The notes under the pieces: model-generated | Seen by the model: only the letters and a program-made list of their open reading frames with translations | What the model was told of the DNA's origin: nothing | The model's database searches: none | NCBI RefSeq assembly: GCF_003097315.1 | Contig: NZ_QDDL01000001.1 | Location: forward strand, 806,001-870,000 | Direction: 5' to 3' | Source: Pelagibaculum spongiae | GTDB taxonomy: Bacteria; Pseudomonadota; Gammaproteobacteria; Enterobacterales; Pelagibaculaceae | Length of the DNA stretch: 64,000 nt | Position numbers and translations under genes: made by a program | Shown here: positions 1 to 9,834 of the stretch, one piece after another | Layout: every line of letters begins with the position of its first letter | How positions within the stretch are numbered: the first letter of the stretch is position 1

Positions 1-53
1 ACATTGGAACTCGCTTGGCGCAAATAGCAGATAATTTTTTCAAAAAATAAAGC

Positions 54-1229
54 TCAACGAACTGAATGCACCGACACACCCTGCGCTTGTAATTGCTGTT
101 TATAAGCTTCAGCTTGGGCGCTTTGTTTAACTGGACCGAGCTTAACCCGCCACAACTGGTCTTTTTTACTTTGCTCAACAAATAGCGGCCATTCAGTATT
201 CTGCTTAGCCAGCGTTTTTATTAGCGCCATGGCGCGGGCTTTTTCTGAAAATGCCCCTAGCTGCAGCCAATACTTCTCCTCTGACTTACCATCAAGGCTG
301 TTACTAATTACTGTTGGTGTATTGGCAGACATCAATGGTAAATCCTTTTTAGGCAAGCGTGCATTAATTGCTGGTTCCAGTTTATCGGTGATGTTTGCTG
401 GTTGGTTTATAGCGTGACTTGAAGGAGAATTTTCCACCGCCATTGCAGCTGATTGAAACTCCGGAGGCCTAACAACAGGAGCTGCTGCGGCAACTGTTTG
501 ACCGGCTGCTAAAGCACTTGTTGCTGTGATAGCATTAGAAATTATTTTTTCAGATGTACCCGTAATTAATCGATTACCGCTAGCGTCTTTATTATTTTTA
601 ATCGGTTGAAGCGTTTTTACTGGTGCACGCCGTGCCGTTTGCATGGTTTGTCGTGCATCGGTTTCAGCAGTCAAAACCTCTACTTTTACCTTGGCAGTAC
701 CACTTTCGGTAATACCTAAACGCTTGGCAGCGGCCCAAGATAAATCAATCACTCGCCCTTCATGAAACGGGCCGCGATCATTGACTCGTAATACTAATGA
801 CTGCTGATTATCTAGCCGCGTTACTCGCACATAACTAGGCAAAGGTAAGCTTTTATGCGCCGCTGAAAGCGCAAACATGTCATAGACTTCTCGATTGGAA
901 GTCAGCCGGCCATGGAATTTTTTGCCATACCAAGAGGCTAGCCCTTGCTCGGTATATCCGGCTTGAACCGATTCCATTACTCGATAGGTTTTGCCAAACA
1001 CCTGGTAACTCGACGGATTGCCATAACGACTTTTCGGCTCATCGATTACCTGGGGCTCTGCTTTAATTAAAGAAACATCTTCTTTAATCAATTGGCTTTG
1101 GCTAGGTGGGCCATCGGTATTCGATCCAATCTTTTTTGGCAGCACACCACCACAACTAACCAATAACAAAACGGCCGGTGCTAATAGCACCAGCCGAGAT
1201 GACAGCATCCCTACTGTAAAAAAATTCAC
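54..1229 (-). CDS. rlpA: RlpA family septal ring lytic transglycosylase
   Basis: Periplasmic lipoprotein that cleaves glycan strands lacking stem peptides and acts at the septum. The N-terminus has a hydrophobic signal ending in the lipobox LVSC (Cys26). A double-psi beta-barrel domain (about residues 95-180) carries the family signatures GLASWYG, FHGR and VNDRGPF. A long low-complexity Ala/Pro/Thr linker follows, then a C-terminal SPOR domain (about 318-391, starting YWLQLGAF) expected to bind denuded peptidoglycan. It lies 3 bp downstream of mltB, so it is the last gene of the rlmH-mrdA-rodA-mltB-rlpA operon seen here. The GTG start at 1229 and an ATG at 1208 are both possible; neither has a convincing Shine-Dalgarno site. 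Confidence 0.93.
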   Translation of the reverse strand: MNFFTVGMLSSRLVLLAPAVLLLVSCGGVLPKKIGSNTDGPPSQSQLIKEDVSLIKAEPQVIDEPKSRYGNPSSYQVFGKTYRVMESVQAGYTEQGLASWYGKKFHGRLTSNREVYDMFALSAAHKSLPLPSYVRVTRLDNQQSLVLRVNDRGPFHEGRVIDLSWAAAKRLGITESGTAKVKVEVLTAETDARQTMQTARRAPVKTLQPIKNNKDASGNRLITGTSEKIISNAITATSALAAGQTVAAAAPVVRPPEFQSAAMAVENSPSSHAINQPANITDKLEPAINARLPKKDLPLMSANTPTVISNSLDGKSEEKYWLQLGAFSEKARAMALIKTLAKQNTEWPLFVEQSKKDQLWRVKLGPVKQSAQAEAYKQQLQAQGVSVHSVR

Positions 1230-1232
1230 GAG

Positions 1233-2192
1233 TTAATTCAGTCCTTTTTCAATTTCCCGACTTAACTGCCAAACTGCCATGGCATATAAGGCGCTATGGT
1301 TATATCGAGTGATTACATAAAAGTTATGTAATGTGGTCCAGTATTCTTTTTTATCTTTCTGCCTTAACTCTAGCAGGCGAGCAGGCATTTTATCTGACCA
1401 CTGCTTTGGAATATCTGGAACACCGGCTTCTCTTAATTCACCCAGAATAAGATCAGGCTTGAGCTTTCTGTTCACCAGACCGGGCCATGGTTTGTAGTTT
1501 ATCTCACTAGTGATCGCAACGGGCTCACCCGCCTTCCAACCATGACGCTTAAAATATGCGGCTACTGAGAAGATTGCATCTGCAGTGTTATCAAACAGAT
1601 CGACTACCTGGTCGCCATCGCCATCTACCGCGTAATGGCGATAACTACTGGCAATAAACTGACCTTTACCCATCGCACCGGCATATGAGCCCATCGGCTT
1701 TAATGGATCAAACCCTTGTTCGCGACATAGCAAAAAGAACTGCTCTAGTTCCGATAAAAAGAATTTACTGCGTTTAGGATAACTAAAACCCAAAGTCGCC
1801 AGAGAGTCGATCACTCGATAGCCACCAGCATGTTTGCCATAACGGGTTTCGACACCAATGATTGCGGTAATCACTAATGGATCGACACCATATTTTTTAG
1901 CTGCTGCATCAAGCGTTAATTTATTCTTTTGATAAAAATCAACACCTTGATCGATTCGTTTTTTACCGAGAAAAATTTTGCGGTATTGATACCAGGCTTT
2001 ACCCTCAGCAGGTCGACTGATCGCGTCAATAATTCTTTGTTTGTGAACCGATTGATCTATCCAGCTTTGCATTTTAGCTCGGTCAAAATTGTGCTTATTG
2101 ACCATAGTGTCGACAAAGTCAGAACGAGGATCTGCATTGGCTGCAAAGGCCATGGAACCGGCCAGCAAAATCGCCAAAGTCTTTTTAATCAT
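1233..2192 (-). CDS. mltB: Membrane-associated lytic murein transglycosylase B
   Basis: Periplasmic lytic transglycosylase of the MltB/SltB1 family (GH103), which cuts MurNAc-GlcNAc bonds to give 1,6-anhydro-MurNAc. The 319-residue protein starts with a cleavable signal peptide ending AFAANA and lacks a lipobox, so it resembles soluble SltB1 more than lipid-anchored E. coli MltB. The catalytic glutamate is seen in IIGVETRYGKHAGGYRVIDS, and the GSYAGAMGKGQFIASSYRHY segment is typical of the family. It sits between rodA and rlpA, which places it with the elongation machinery. Confidence 0.94.
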   Translation of the reverse strand: MIKKTLAILLAGSMAFAANADPRSDFVDTMVNKHNFDRAKMQSWIDQSVHKQRIIDAISRPAEGKAWYQYRKIFLGKKRIDQGVDFYQKNKLTLDAAAKKYGVDPLVITAIIGVETRYGKHAGGYRVIDSLATLGFSYPKRSKFFLSELEQFFLLCREQGFDPLKPMGSYAGAMGKGQFIASSYRHYAVDGDGDQVVDLFDNTADAIFSVAAYFKRHGWKAGEPVAITSEINYKPWPGLVNRKLKPDLILGELREAGVPDIPKQWSDKMPARLLELRQKDKKEYWTTLHNFYVITRYNHSALYAMAVWQLSREIEKGLN

Positions 2193-2256
2193 TCACTTCT
2201 CCCTGTATTGGGTCCGATTGCCAGCAATATTGATTGGCTTGGCAATTTATTATCGG

Positions 2257-3393
2257 TTAACCACTAATCCGTCTTGGATGGGTACCTATAGACATCAGCA
2301 TACCGAAGCTTAGTAATAGGGTCACCATCGAGGTTCCGCCATAACTCACCAATGGCAAAGGCACCCCTACCACCGGCAGCAAGCCACTGACCATTCCAAT
2401 ATTGACGAAAACATAAACAAAAAACGTACAGACAATGCTACCACCTAGCAAGCGACTAAAACTGTCGGGGCCTTGCATTGCTATAAAGAGTCCACGGGCG
2501 ATAATCAAGAAATAAAGCGTCAGTAAAATCACAATGCCTGCTAAACCTAATTCTTCACTAAATACCGAAAAGATAAAATCGGTATGCCGCTCTGGCAAAA
2601 ATTCTAGCTGCGACTGAGTACCCTGAGTCCAGCCTTTACCAAATACACCGCCAGAACCTATCGCAATTTTCGACTGGATAATATGATAACCAGCACCCAG
2701 CGGATCTCGCTCTGGATCTAAAAAGGTATACACCCGCTGCTTCTGATAATCACGCATCACAAAAAACCAGAAAGCAACCACTGCAGGAATCGCAACAATT
2801 GCCGAATAAATCAGCCAACGAATACGCAGCCCAGCAAACAGCAATACAAAAAAACCGGCAGCGAATACCAAAATAGTCGTGCCTAGGTCAGGCTGTTTTA
2901 AAATCAGCACTGCGGGCAATGCTAATAGTACCAAGCTAAACGCCACTGACTTTAAGTCTGGTGGCAAACGCCGCTTATGCATCCACCAAGCGATCATGCA
3001 AGGCATGGCCAACTTCATTAGTTCTGAAGGCTGAACTCGAGCAACCCCCACATCCAACCAACGCTGGGCACCCTTGCCTTCCACACCCACTAATAAAACG
3101 GCTACTAGCATTGATAGGCTAATGGCATAAACCACAGGAGCCCATTGTCGAATAATTCTCGGATTAAGCTGGGCCACCACGATCATCACTAATAAACCGG
3201 CAACAATTCGAATGCCTTGGCTTCGAATCATCGCCAGACTCTGGTTGCTAGCACTGTATAACACCAATAATCCCAAGCTAAGCAATGCCAACAACAAACC
3301 AAATAGAGGTAAATCTATATGAAGCCGATGGGACAGCGGCGTACTGGTCATGCTGGCTTGGCCATCCAGTTTACGTTGGAAATCCTTAATCAT
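2257..3393 (-). CDS. rodA: Peptidoglycan glycosyltransferase RodA
   Basis: SEDS-family polytopic inner-membrane glycosyltransferase that polymerises lipid II with PBP2 in the Rod elongasome. The 378 residues show about ten hydrophobic segments. Family signatures include GAQRWLDVGVARVQPSE (SEDS extracellular loop), the KQPDLGT segment and the C-terminal GVPLPLVSYGGTSM motif. The start codon overlaps the mrdA stop codon in an ATGA arrangement, indicating translational coupling with its partner transpeptidase. Length is normal for the family. Confidence 0.97.
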   Translation of the reverse strand: MIKDFQRKLDGQASMTSTPLSHRLHIDLPLFGLLLALLSLGLLVLYSASNQSLAMIRSQGIRIVAGLLVMIVVAQLNPRIIRQWAPVVYAISLSMLVAVLLVGVEGKGAQRWLDVGVARVQPSELMKLAMPCMIAWWMHKRRLPPDLKSVAFSLVLLALPAVLILKQPDLGTTILVFAAGFFVLLFAGLRIRWLIYSAIVAIPAVVAFWFFVMRDYQKQRVYTFLDPERDPLGAGYHIIQSKIAIGSGGVFGKGWTQGTQSQLEFLPERHTDFIFSVFSEELGLAGIVILLTLYFLIIARGLFIAMQGPDSFSRLLGGSIVCTFFVYVFVNIGMVSGLLPVVGVPLPLVSYGGTSMVTLLLSFGMLMSIGTHPRRISG

Positions 3394-5336
3394 TGGCTGG
3401 CCTCATTTGAGTTCACTTCAGTCGCGTCATCAATTGAAGGCTCAGCAACTTCATCTTGCTGATCAGATTCTGGCAACATACTAAACGTGGATTGATCGGG
3501 CTGATTTAATAGCCAAGCATCCATTACTTTTCTGGCAACAGGCCCGGCAACCGCACCGCCTGACTCTCCGTTTTCAACTATAACTGCGATCGCAATTTTC
3601 GGATCATTTAATGGTGCCCAAGCAGTGAACAAACCATGGTCTTTTAACCGGTCAGCTACATCCTCGGCAACATATTCATCTTCCTGCGCAACTGTAAACA
3701 CTTGAGCAGTACCGGTTTTACCTGCCATTCGATAACTAGCACCTAAAGCCGCACGCCGCCCGGTTCCTCGAGACGAATGAACCACCGCTTCCATTCCTGC
3801 AATGACTGCTTTCCAAGCATTTTTCTTTTGCAATACAATCGGCAAGTTCTCAACAACTTCAACCGGCGATTCTTGCCCTTCTGCATTGAGCATTTTTCTG
3901 GCCATTCGCGGTTGAAACTGTTGACCTTTCATTGATAGAGCGGCAGTTGCATGTGCCAATTGCAATGGTGTCGACAATAGATAACCCTGACCGATACCAA
4001 CAATAACCGTCTCGCCTTGATACCAAGGTTTGTTATAACGCGCTCGCTTCCATTCCCGTGACGGCAAAATACCGTAAAGTTCTTCACCTAAATCTATTCC
4101 GGTAGATCGGCCAAAACCAAATTGATCCATAAATGCTGAAATTTTATCGATGCCCAGCTGCCAAGCCATATGGTAGTAATAGGTATCACAAGACTGCGAC
4201 AAACTATGTTGTAGATCGACATGACCATGACCCCTAGCTTTCCAGTCACGGTAGCGGTGATCATCATTGGGCAATGAAAACCAGCCAGGATCCTGAATTT
4301 TAGTGTGGATATCTACCGTGCCTGACTCTAACCCTAGCAATCCCATAAAAGGTTTAAAAGTTGATGCTGGTGGGTACTGGCCGCGTAACGCCCGGTTAAA
4401 TAATGGTTGGTCTAAATTACTTTTTAATCGGTTGTAATTTTTATAATCAATCCCGCCAACGAACCAATTAGCATCAAAACTGGGTGATGACACCATCGCC
4501 AATACACCGCCATCACGTGGATCAATCGCGACGACTGAACCCCGCCGTCCTGCTAAAGCATCTACTGCGGCCAGCTGAACTCGAGCATCAATATTTAACA
4601 CCAAATCTTTTCCCGGCACCGGTGGTTTTTCTTCTAGAACCCGAATCACTCGCCCACGAACATTGGTTTCTACCCGACGAAAACCAATCTGACCATGTAG
4701 ATCTGGCTCATATTGTTTTTCAACACCTAATTTACCGATATTACGAGTTGCAGCGTAGTTAGTGGCATCCAGCCGAGTAAGTTCATCAACGTTTATTCGC
4801 CCAACATAACCTAAGTTATGTGCCAAAGCAGCGCCCAATGGATAATGACGAACTAGCCGTGCATTGAGTTCCATCTCAGGGAACCGATGTTTATTAACCG
4901 ATAAAAAAGCCACTTCCTGCTCAGTTAAACGTCCACGAAGCTGCACTTCTTGAAATCGTCGTTTCCTGCGCAGCTGCTTAAAGAACGTTTCTTTTTGCTG
5001 CTCAGAAATATCGATCAGCTTGGATAACGCTTCGACTACTTGCTTAACATCCTTGCTTCGCTCTGGCACTAAATCCAATGACCAAGTCGGTAGATTCTCC
5101 GCCAGCAGTACACCATTACGGTCATAAATTAGGCCGCGACGCGGTGCAACAGGTTGAATACTAATTCGATTTCTTTCAGAAAGGGTTTCAAAATGGCCGT
5201 ACTGACGCACTTGTAAATCACCCATGCGGGCAACCAACATTAATAGCATCAACAGCATAAATATCAGCGCCAACCAACTTCGCTGGGTAACAATTCGCCG
5301 TTCTTCTTTAGGGTCTTTCAGATGTTGCTCAGCCAC
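3390..5336 (-). CDS. mrdA: Penicillin-binding protein 2
   Basis: Class B PBP, the transpeptidase of the elongasome, anchored by one N-terminal transmembrane helix (LALIFMLLMLLMLVARM). After the pedestal domain, the transpeptidase domain shows the three active-site motifs: STFK (catalytic Ser), SCD in the SxN/SxD position, and KTGTAQ. I place the start at the GTG at 5336 (protein about 648 aa, beginning VAEQHLKD) because an AAGAGA site lies about 6 nt upstream. The longer form from a GTG at 5366 has no evident ribosome binding site. It overlaps rodA by 4 bp and follows rlmH by about 200 bp. Confidence 0.96.
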   Translation of the reverse strand: MAEQHLKDPKEERRIVTQRSWLALIFMLLMLLMLVARMGDLQVRQYGHFETLSERNRISIQPVAPRRGLIYDRNGVLLAENLPTWSLDLVPERSKDVKQVVEALSKLIDISEQQKETFFKQLRRKRRFQEVQLRGRLTEQEVAFLSVNKHRFPEMELNARLVRHYPLGAALAHNLGYVGRINVDELTRLDATNYAATRNIGKLGVEKQYEPDLHGQIGFRRVETNVRGRVIRVLEEKPPVPGKDLVLNIDARVQLAAVDALAGRRGSVVAIDPRDGGVLAMVSSPSFDANWFVGGIDYKNYNRLKSNLDQPLFNRALRGQYPPASTFKPFMGLLGLESGTVDIHTKIQDPGWFSLPNDDHRYRDWKARGHGHVDLQHSLSQSCDTYYYHMAWQLGIDKISAFMDQFGFGRSTGIDLGEELYGILPSREWKRARYNKPWYQGETVIVGIGQGYLLSTPLQLAHATAALSMKGQQFQPRMARKMLNAEGQESPVEVVENLPIVLQKKNAWKAVIAGMEAVVHSSRGTGRRAALGASYRMAGKTGTAQVFTVAQEDEYVAEDVADRLKDHGLFTAWAPLNDPKIAIAVIVENGESGGAVAGPVARKVMDAWLLNQPDQSTFSMLPESDQQDEVAEPSIDDATEVNSNEASQ

Positions 5337-5542
5337 AAAAATCTCTTTTTTATCCTGGCAACCCACGGTGCCGGTATATTTTCAACAACCTTATTTTTCA
5401 GAAACAGACAACAATAGCAATCTGACTTATCCCGCTCTATCTCGCCCTATTCATATAGTGGCGCACCGACAGTCATCTCGCCGGGTATATTTTGCGTATT
5501 TTGGCGTTTATGTTGCGGCTCAAGTTGTCGAATGATTATTCA

Positions 5543-6013
5543 CTATTCCCTGTGATAAGGATGATTGTGGATCAAACTCCATGCGCGATAGAGCTGCTCA
5601 CCAAGCACCACTCTGACTAATGGATGCGGCATAGTCAAAGGCGAAAGCGACCATTTTAAATCAGCTCGAGCTACACATGCCGGTGCTAATCCTTCTGGAC
5701 CACCAACCAGCAATACTAGATCACGGCCTTCATCGTGCCACTTCTCCATTTGCCGAGCTAGCCCTGGAGTATCCCAACTCTTACCGCCAACCTCCATTGC
5801 CACTACACGTGCACCTTTCGGAATGGCCGCCAGCATTAGCTCACCTTCCTTTTCAGTAATACGTTTGATATCAGCGTTTTTACCGCGCTTTCCTGCTGGA
5901 ATTTCCACCAGTGTCACACGGTAGTCGCTAGGCATTCTTCGGGCATATTCTTGGTAGCCTTCAACTACCCAGCCGGGCATTTTCGAGCCAACTGCAATTA
6001 AGTGGATCTGCAT
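5543..6013 (-). CDS. rlmH: 23S rRNA (pseudouridine1915-N3)-methyltransferase
   Basis: SPOUT-class methyltransferase that methylates pseudouridine 1915 in helix 69 of 23S rRNA. The 156-residue length is standard. The SAM-binding trefoil knot motif is visible as [11 protein letters not shown], and the C-terminal [25 protein letters not shown] region is highly conserved in RlmH. In most gammaproteobacteria rsfS lies immediately upstream. Here rsfS is about 11.8 kb away at 17767, separated by accessory genes. Confidence 0.97.
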   Translation of the reverse strand: MQIHLIAVGSKMPGWVVEGYQEYARRMPSDYRVTLVEIPAGKRGKNADIKRITEKEGELMLAAIPKGARVVAMEVGGKSWDTPGLARQMEKWHDEGRDLVLLVGGPEGLAPACVARADLKWSLSPLTMPHPLVRVVLGEQLYRAWSLIHNHPYHRE

Positions 6014-6244
6014 AAATCTATCTGGTCAAAACCAACAAAGGTGACAAGGCCGCTATTCTAATCGGCATCTGGCTCAAGGGGAAATATCAGCGTCAGGAAA
6101 CTACTTTGGCAAACGGCGCAGCAACGGGCTATACAATGAGAGTTGCTTGCGATCAAAATAGAATTTCAACATTCAGGATTAAATGAGGATCTAGATTAAG
6201 CGTTCGAAAGTGACAACCTTATCTAAGACGGGTCACCTGAAAAT

Positions 6245-6271
6245 AAAAAAGGCCGCCAAATTCGGCAGCCT
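6245..6271 (-). terminator. Rho-independent terminator after nuclease lipoprotein gene
   Basis: On the minus strand an 8-bp stem AGGCTGCC/GGCGGCCT (one G-U pair) with a GAATTT loop is followed directly by a run of six T. It begins about 20 bp after the stop codon of the nuclease gene at 6290. Confidence 0.85.
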
Positions 6272-6289
6272 CTTTGGTCACTGATGGAA

Positions 6290-7375
6290 TTAATTCCCCC
6301 AGATCACATCTACATATTCAGGATGATCGATAAACGGATTTCGATTTCCCTGATGCTTTTGTGCGCCAGCATTTCGGTCTGTTTCTTTCTTACTGACTGG
6401 GTCTTGCCTGTGCCATTTCATGAGTAATTTTAATGCCCATGGCTCAAACACTACATCGCTAGATCCATCCAATACCGCATTAGAATTACTGGAATTAGTT
6501 TCCCAACTACCAATGACATTTTGATAGCGCGTTGCCATATAGAAATAACCGCGTGCTAAATCACCTTTGAACTCATCGATTGGCTCAAAAACTGTACCAG
6601 AAAAACCTAAGTTTGATGCTGCAGAACCCACTTTTGAGCCGTTGCTAGAAGTCCAAGTCGCTGCGCCTACGTCACCATATGGCAGATTGCCGCGCTTACC
6701 ATTAACATAACCATCGGAAGCAACAATATGGTGAACATCCGAATTCATTGGCGCTCGTTTTCCACCAAACCAGCTTTTAGGAAAAGAGTGCTCGCGGTTA
6801 TAGCAGCTACCTTCGCCACGATAATTACCACACTGATTCGTTACTTTCTCATAATTATAGCTATCTGTACCATTCGGATTTTCTGAATACATATCTAAAA
6901 TTGAACCATCATTTTCATAATAGCTATCAATTTCATATTCCTCATAAAAGTCCCATAGAGCGTTATAACTACGGCTGCTGTGATCTTTAATGATATTAAA
7001 TAATGCCGTCTTTAACGCATAACCGGTCAAATTTTCCGCATCTTTATAATAAGTAATTAGCGCTGGATCTGTCGGCGTTGGCGGATCTGTTGGATCTGTT
7101 GGATCTGTTGGATCTGTTGGATCTGTTGGATCTGTCGGATCTGTTGGATCTGTTGGATCTGTCGGATCTGTCGGATCTGTCGGATCTGTCGGATCTGTCG
7201 GATCTGTCGGGTCTGTTGGATCTGTTGGATCTGTTGGATCTGTCGGATCGACCGGCGTTGTCGGATCAGTTGGATCAACCGGCGCTGTTGGATCTGTTGA
7301 TGTGTCTTCACAAGCCGTTAAAAACAGCGAAGCCACCAAACATGTACCAAGCATTATTTTCGGAAATCTATGCAT
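6290..7375 (-). CDS. Endonuclease I family lipoprotein nuclease with DPT repeat linker
   Basis: Secreted or outer-membrane-anchored nuclease of the EndA/Vvn (endonuclease I) family, expected to degrade extracellular DNA. A lipobox LTAC ends the signal sequence. About 20 Asp-Pro-Thr units follow, encoded by a near-perfect 9-bp tandem repeat, and act as a stalk. The catalytic domain (about residues 105-361) contains NREHSFPKSWFGG, SDVHHIVASDGYVN and KRGNLPYG, covering the His-Asn-metal active site. I choose the ATG at 7375 because AGGA lies 8 nt upstream; an ATG at 7384 is also in frame. The C-terminal half is matched by a decayed copy at about 33.7-34.2 kb. Confidence 0.93.
   Translation of the reverse strand: MHRFPKIMLGTCLVASLFLTACEDTSTDPTAPVDPTDPTTPVDPTDPTDPTDPTDPTDPTDPTDPTDPTDPTDPTDPTDPTDPTDPTDPTDPTDPTDPPTPTDPALITYYKDAENLTGYALKTALFNIIKDHSSRSYNALWDFYEEYEIDSYYENDGSILDMYSENPNGTDSYNYEKVTNQCGNYRGEGSCYNREHSFPKSWFGGKRAPMNSDVHHIVASDGYVNGKRGNLPYGDVGAATWTSSNGSKVGSAASNLGFSGTVFEPIDEFKGDLARGYFYMATRYQNVIGSWETNSSNSNAVLDGSSDVVFEPWALKLLMKWHRQDPVSKKETDRNAGAQKHQGNRNPFIDHPEYVDVIWGN
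7083..7250. repeat. 9-bp tandem repeat encoding Asp-Pro-Thr units
   Basis: About 18 consecutive copies of GGATCTGTT/GGATCTGTC (plus-strand reading), differing only at the last base. The unit is a multiple of three, so copy-number change lengthens or shortens the protein stalk without a frameshift. The C/T differences are blocked rather than random, which suggests local duplication of sub-blocks. Confidence 0.95.
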
Positions 7376-8142
7376 TATCCCCATCCTAATATCTCGATTA
7401 TTATTTATGAAAACCGAGCTACTTTAACAGAAACAATATTACTTTCTAGCTACTAACTATGCTGCAACCTTGCCAGATCAAAAAATATGTAACTAATGAA
7501 AATAAATGTTTTACCAGACATAGAAAAATGACAATTACGAGCCGTTAGGGCTGCGGAATTAAATAATACACCGGTTGCTAATTATTCAGCTTTACCTGTG
7601 AAGATGTGGGAAAATCTTAGAGTTTTGCTCCCCCTGCTTATGGATACCCGCCTCCCATGCCGAGCATGACAGAATGACTAATGAAGCGCTGTAGCCTACA
7701 ACATACTCCGAGCCGTCATTCCGGATAGGAAGTGCATGGATGTAGAGATTAGGGCGACGCAGGATGCCAAAGCCGAAAAGCCGGAGTCTATGTGCCAGGG
7801 ATGGTAGCTCCGCTCCAGAAAAATCATCTCAAAAATTGAAACCGTTTAAGGCAATTTAAAATTTCTTCGATCCTAACATAAGAACACAGGCACTGGCGTA
7901 GCGACCGAATTTCACACACAACCGCTGACTTTAATACTTTCTATATTCTGGAATCTAAATGAATAGCAGCAACATCTTGTTCAGGCACCTCATCAAACTA
8001 ATCCTCGAGGCTAAAACTGATCATCCAAAAAACCAACCTGGTTTGATCTATACAAAGAAGTGTGCCTAACGAGAAATAAAACAGATACAGCTGTCGCCCG
8101 CCTACACCGCACGCAACACTTAACATGCAATCTAAAATATCT
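7376..8142. other. Long intergenic region with repeat-like sequence
   Basis: About 770 bp with no convincing gene on either strand. The part from about 7630 to 7820 is richer in G+C than its surroundings and contains CGTCATTCCGGATAGGAAG, AGGATGCCAAAGCCGAAAAG and CAGGGATGG. These resemble the dispersed, partly palindromic intergenic repeats common in marine gammaproteobacteria. No second copy lies in this window, so the repeat assignment is inference. Confidence 0.4.
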
Positions 8143-9540
8143 TTATGGCGCTTCTATACTTCCTTGCAGTTTTGCATTCACTTTCGCCCAGCTCAGCCCT
8201 TTCAACTTAACTAAACCTAGCGCTTCGATAACATAAAGATGTAAAAGTGAACCACTAACAGCAAAAGAATGATGTGACGGCAAAGCAAACTCAAGTGGCG
8301 AAACCATATTATACAAATGCTTCATTGACGCTGGGTAAATCCCTGCAACAATCACAATAATCGGCGGTGTTAAATTGCTTGCAATATCTTCGTACATAAA
8401 ACTGCCGTGCAGACCTTTATTTTTGTGTGTTAATTTTAATACATCCTGATATGATTTTCGGAAAGCATTGCTTAAAAAACCATCATTAATTTGCATAATA
8501 AGATCATGAAAATAAGGCGATATAGCCGAACCACTATAAGCAACATTGGTATCAACCATTTGATTGGATACCCACGGAGAATATCTGCTAATTTGGTTTT
8601 TATACTTGAAACTCGTAGTAAGCGCATTGGTTATTGACCTAGAATCACAACTAAAGGCTAATGGTACAGTTTGGTTTTTAATCGGCTCACTATATATTTT
8701 TACGTCACTCTGGCTTGGGTTAAAAGGCCTGCCTTGAAATAAAAAACAACTTACCCAAGTAAAGTCTAAATACAACCCACCAAAGAAATACAACGCAATC
8801 ATTCTCAAAACATCGCAACTATATGAATATTGCTTCCAAGCCAAAAAAGATTTCGCAAAATAACCAAGATTACTCATTGAATTGGCAGCATTCATTAACT
8901 TCTCTACATTGTGTATTTCAAAAACACCAAGTAGCAATTTGTCTGACTGAGCCAACAAGCCCTTATTATCAGTCCACAAGATATGACGTACTTTCTTCCC
9001 CCACCGCCTCTCTATGTTTTTATTACTGGCAGCAACCCTAACCATGCGTTCTTCGCTTGGGTAGCTTCCTAACCAGATTCTATGGATTATCGCCACTCCC
9101 GGCAGCGCAGAAGTTGACGGAACGGTCGGTTTATTAAACTTAGACTTGAATTTTTGAAAAAAAACATCCGTGATACTATCAAGCTTTCTTATAACTCTTA
9201 AAGGAAGCTTCAGATCTTCACATTGCGACAACAACCGCCTTGCAGATCTTTTTTCAGCTGCTGGAAAGCTTGCACCTATATTTTTACAATAAACATATAT
9301 TTGGCAGATTATTTGGTATGCTTGGGTATAATTTCGAGCCCTATGGCTACTCAAAACAAGACGTTTTAAATTTAATAACGTTCGAATAGCCTCAGCTGAT
9401 TCTTCAGAACGGGGCAATTGATCATTAGAAAAAGAAATAACATTAGACAACCGAACGCAATATTCAGCGAGCAACCCATCAAGCCAAGCATTGTCCTGAT
9501 CAACAGGCAGCAGTGTTTTTTTGAAAGATCCAAATGGCAT
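8143..9540 (-). CDS. DxD-type sugar glycosyltransferase family protein
   Basis: Predicted glycosyltransferase of the sugar-binding-region-containing-DXD family, GT-A fold, related to the catalytic region of large clostridial toxins and yeast Och1. Visible family features are HRIWLGSYP (about residue 153), ILWTDN (about 188), the CDVLRMIALYFFGGLYLDF segment (about 240-262) and a late GLHGS. The usual metal-binding D-x-D after YL reads D-F-T here, so the second Asp is absent and activity is uncertain. There is no signal peptide or membrane segment. It stands alone between noncoding stretches, is AT-rich, and has no polysaccharide genes beside it, which suggests acquisition. The N-terminal 130 residues are not recognised. 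Confidence 0.75.
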   Translation of the reverse strand: MPFGSFKKTLLPVDQDNAWLDGLLAEYCVRLSNVISFSNDQLPRSEESAEAIRTLLNLKRLVLSSHRARNYTQAYQIICQIYVYCKNIGASFPAAEKRSARRLLSQCEDLKLPLRVIRKLDSITDVFFQKFKSKFNKPTVPSTSALPGVAIIHRIWLGSYPSEERMVRVAASNKNIERRWGKKVRHILWTDNKGLLAQSDKLLLGVFEIHNVEKLMNAANSMSNLGYFAKSFLAWKQYSYSCDVLRMIALYFFGGLYLDFTWVSCFLFQGRPFNPSQSDVKIYSEPIKNQTVPLAFSCDSRSITNALTTSFKYKNQISRYSPWVSNQMVDTNVAYSGSAISPYFHDLIMQINDGFLSNAFRKSYQDVLKLTHKNKGLHGSFMYEDIASNLTPPIIVIVAGIYPASMKHLYNMVSPLEFALPSHHSFAVSGSLLHLYVIEALGLVKLKGLSWAKVNAKLQGSIEAP

Positions 9541-9834
9541 GTGTTTTTTGCAGTAGATAACCCGCTTTTAGTGTAGCTGCGCACTAATGTTTGTAAAATC
9601 AAATTACCGCTTGCACACCATGCAAGCAGCCCTGCTTCAAGAGCCTATAAAATAACCACTTCGAAGCGTGACATGGCATTGTATCGGCTTTGTTTTATCT
9701 TGTTGAAAAGACAAGACACAAGCTTCAAGATATTGCACAGTTCAACCGGTGATACCTATCAATGAGCAATCCACTCTCTTTTATTCATTTTTTCGGGTCT
9801 ATAGATATCAATAGCCTGCTGTTGGGGCATTTAG

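Noticed and set aside
7083..7250. Tandem repeats considered as a CRISPR array
   Set aside because: The units are 9 bp with no spacers and encode protein in frame.
7078..7389. Open frames on both strands through the 9-bp repeat tract, encoding Leu-Asp-rich or Gln/Arg/Ile-rich peptides
   Set aside because: A 9-bp repeat with no stop in any frame keeps frames open by chance. Only the frame with lipobox and nuclease domain is meaningful.
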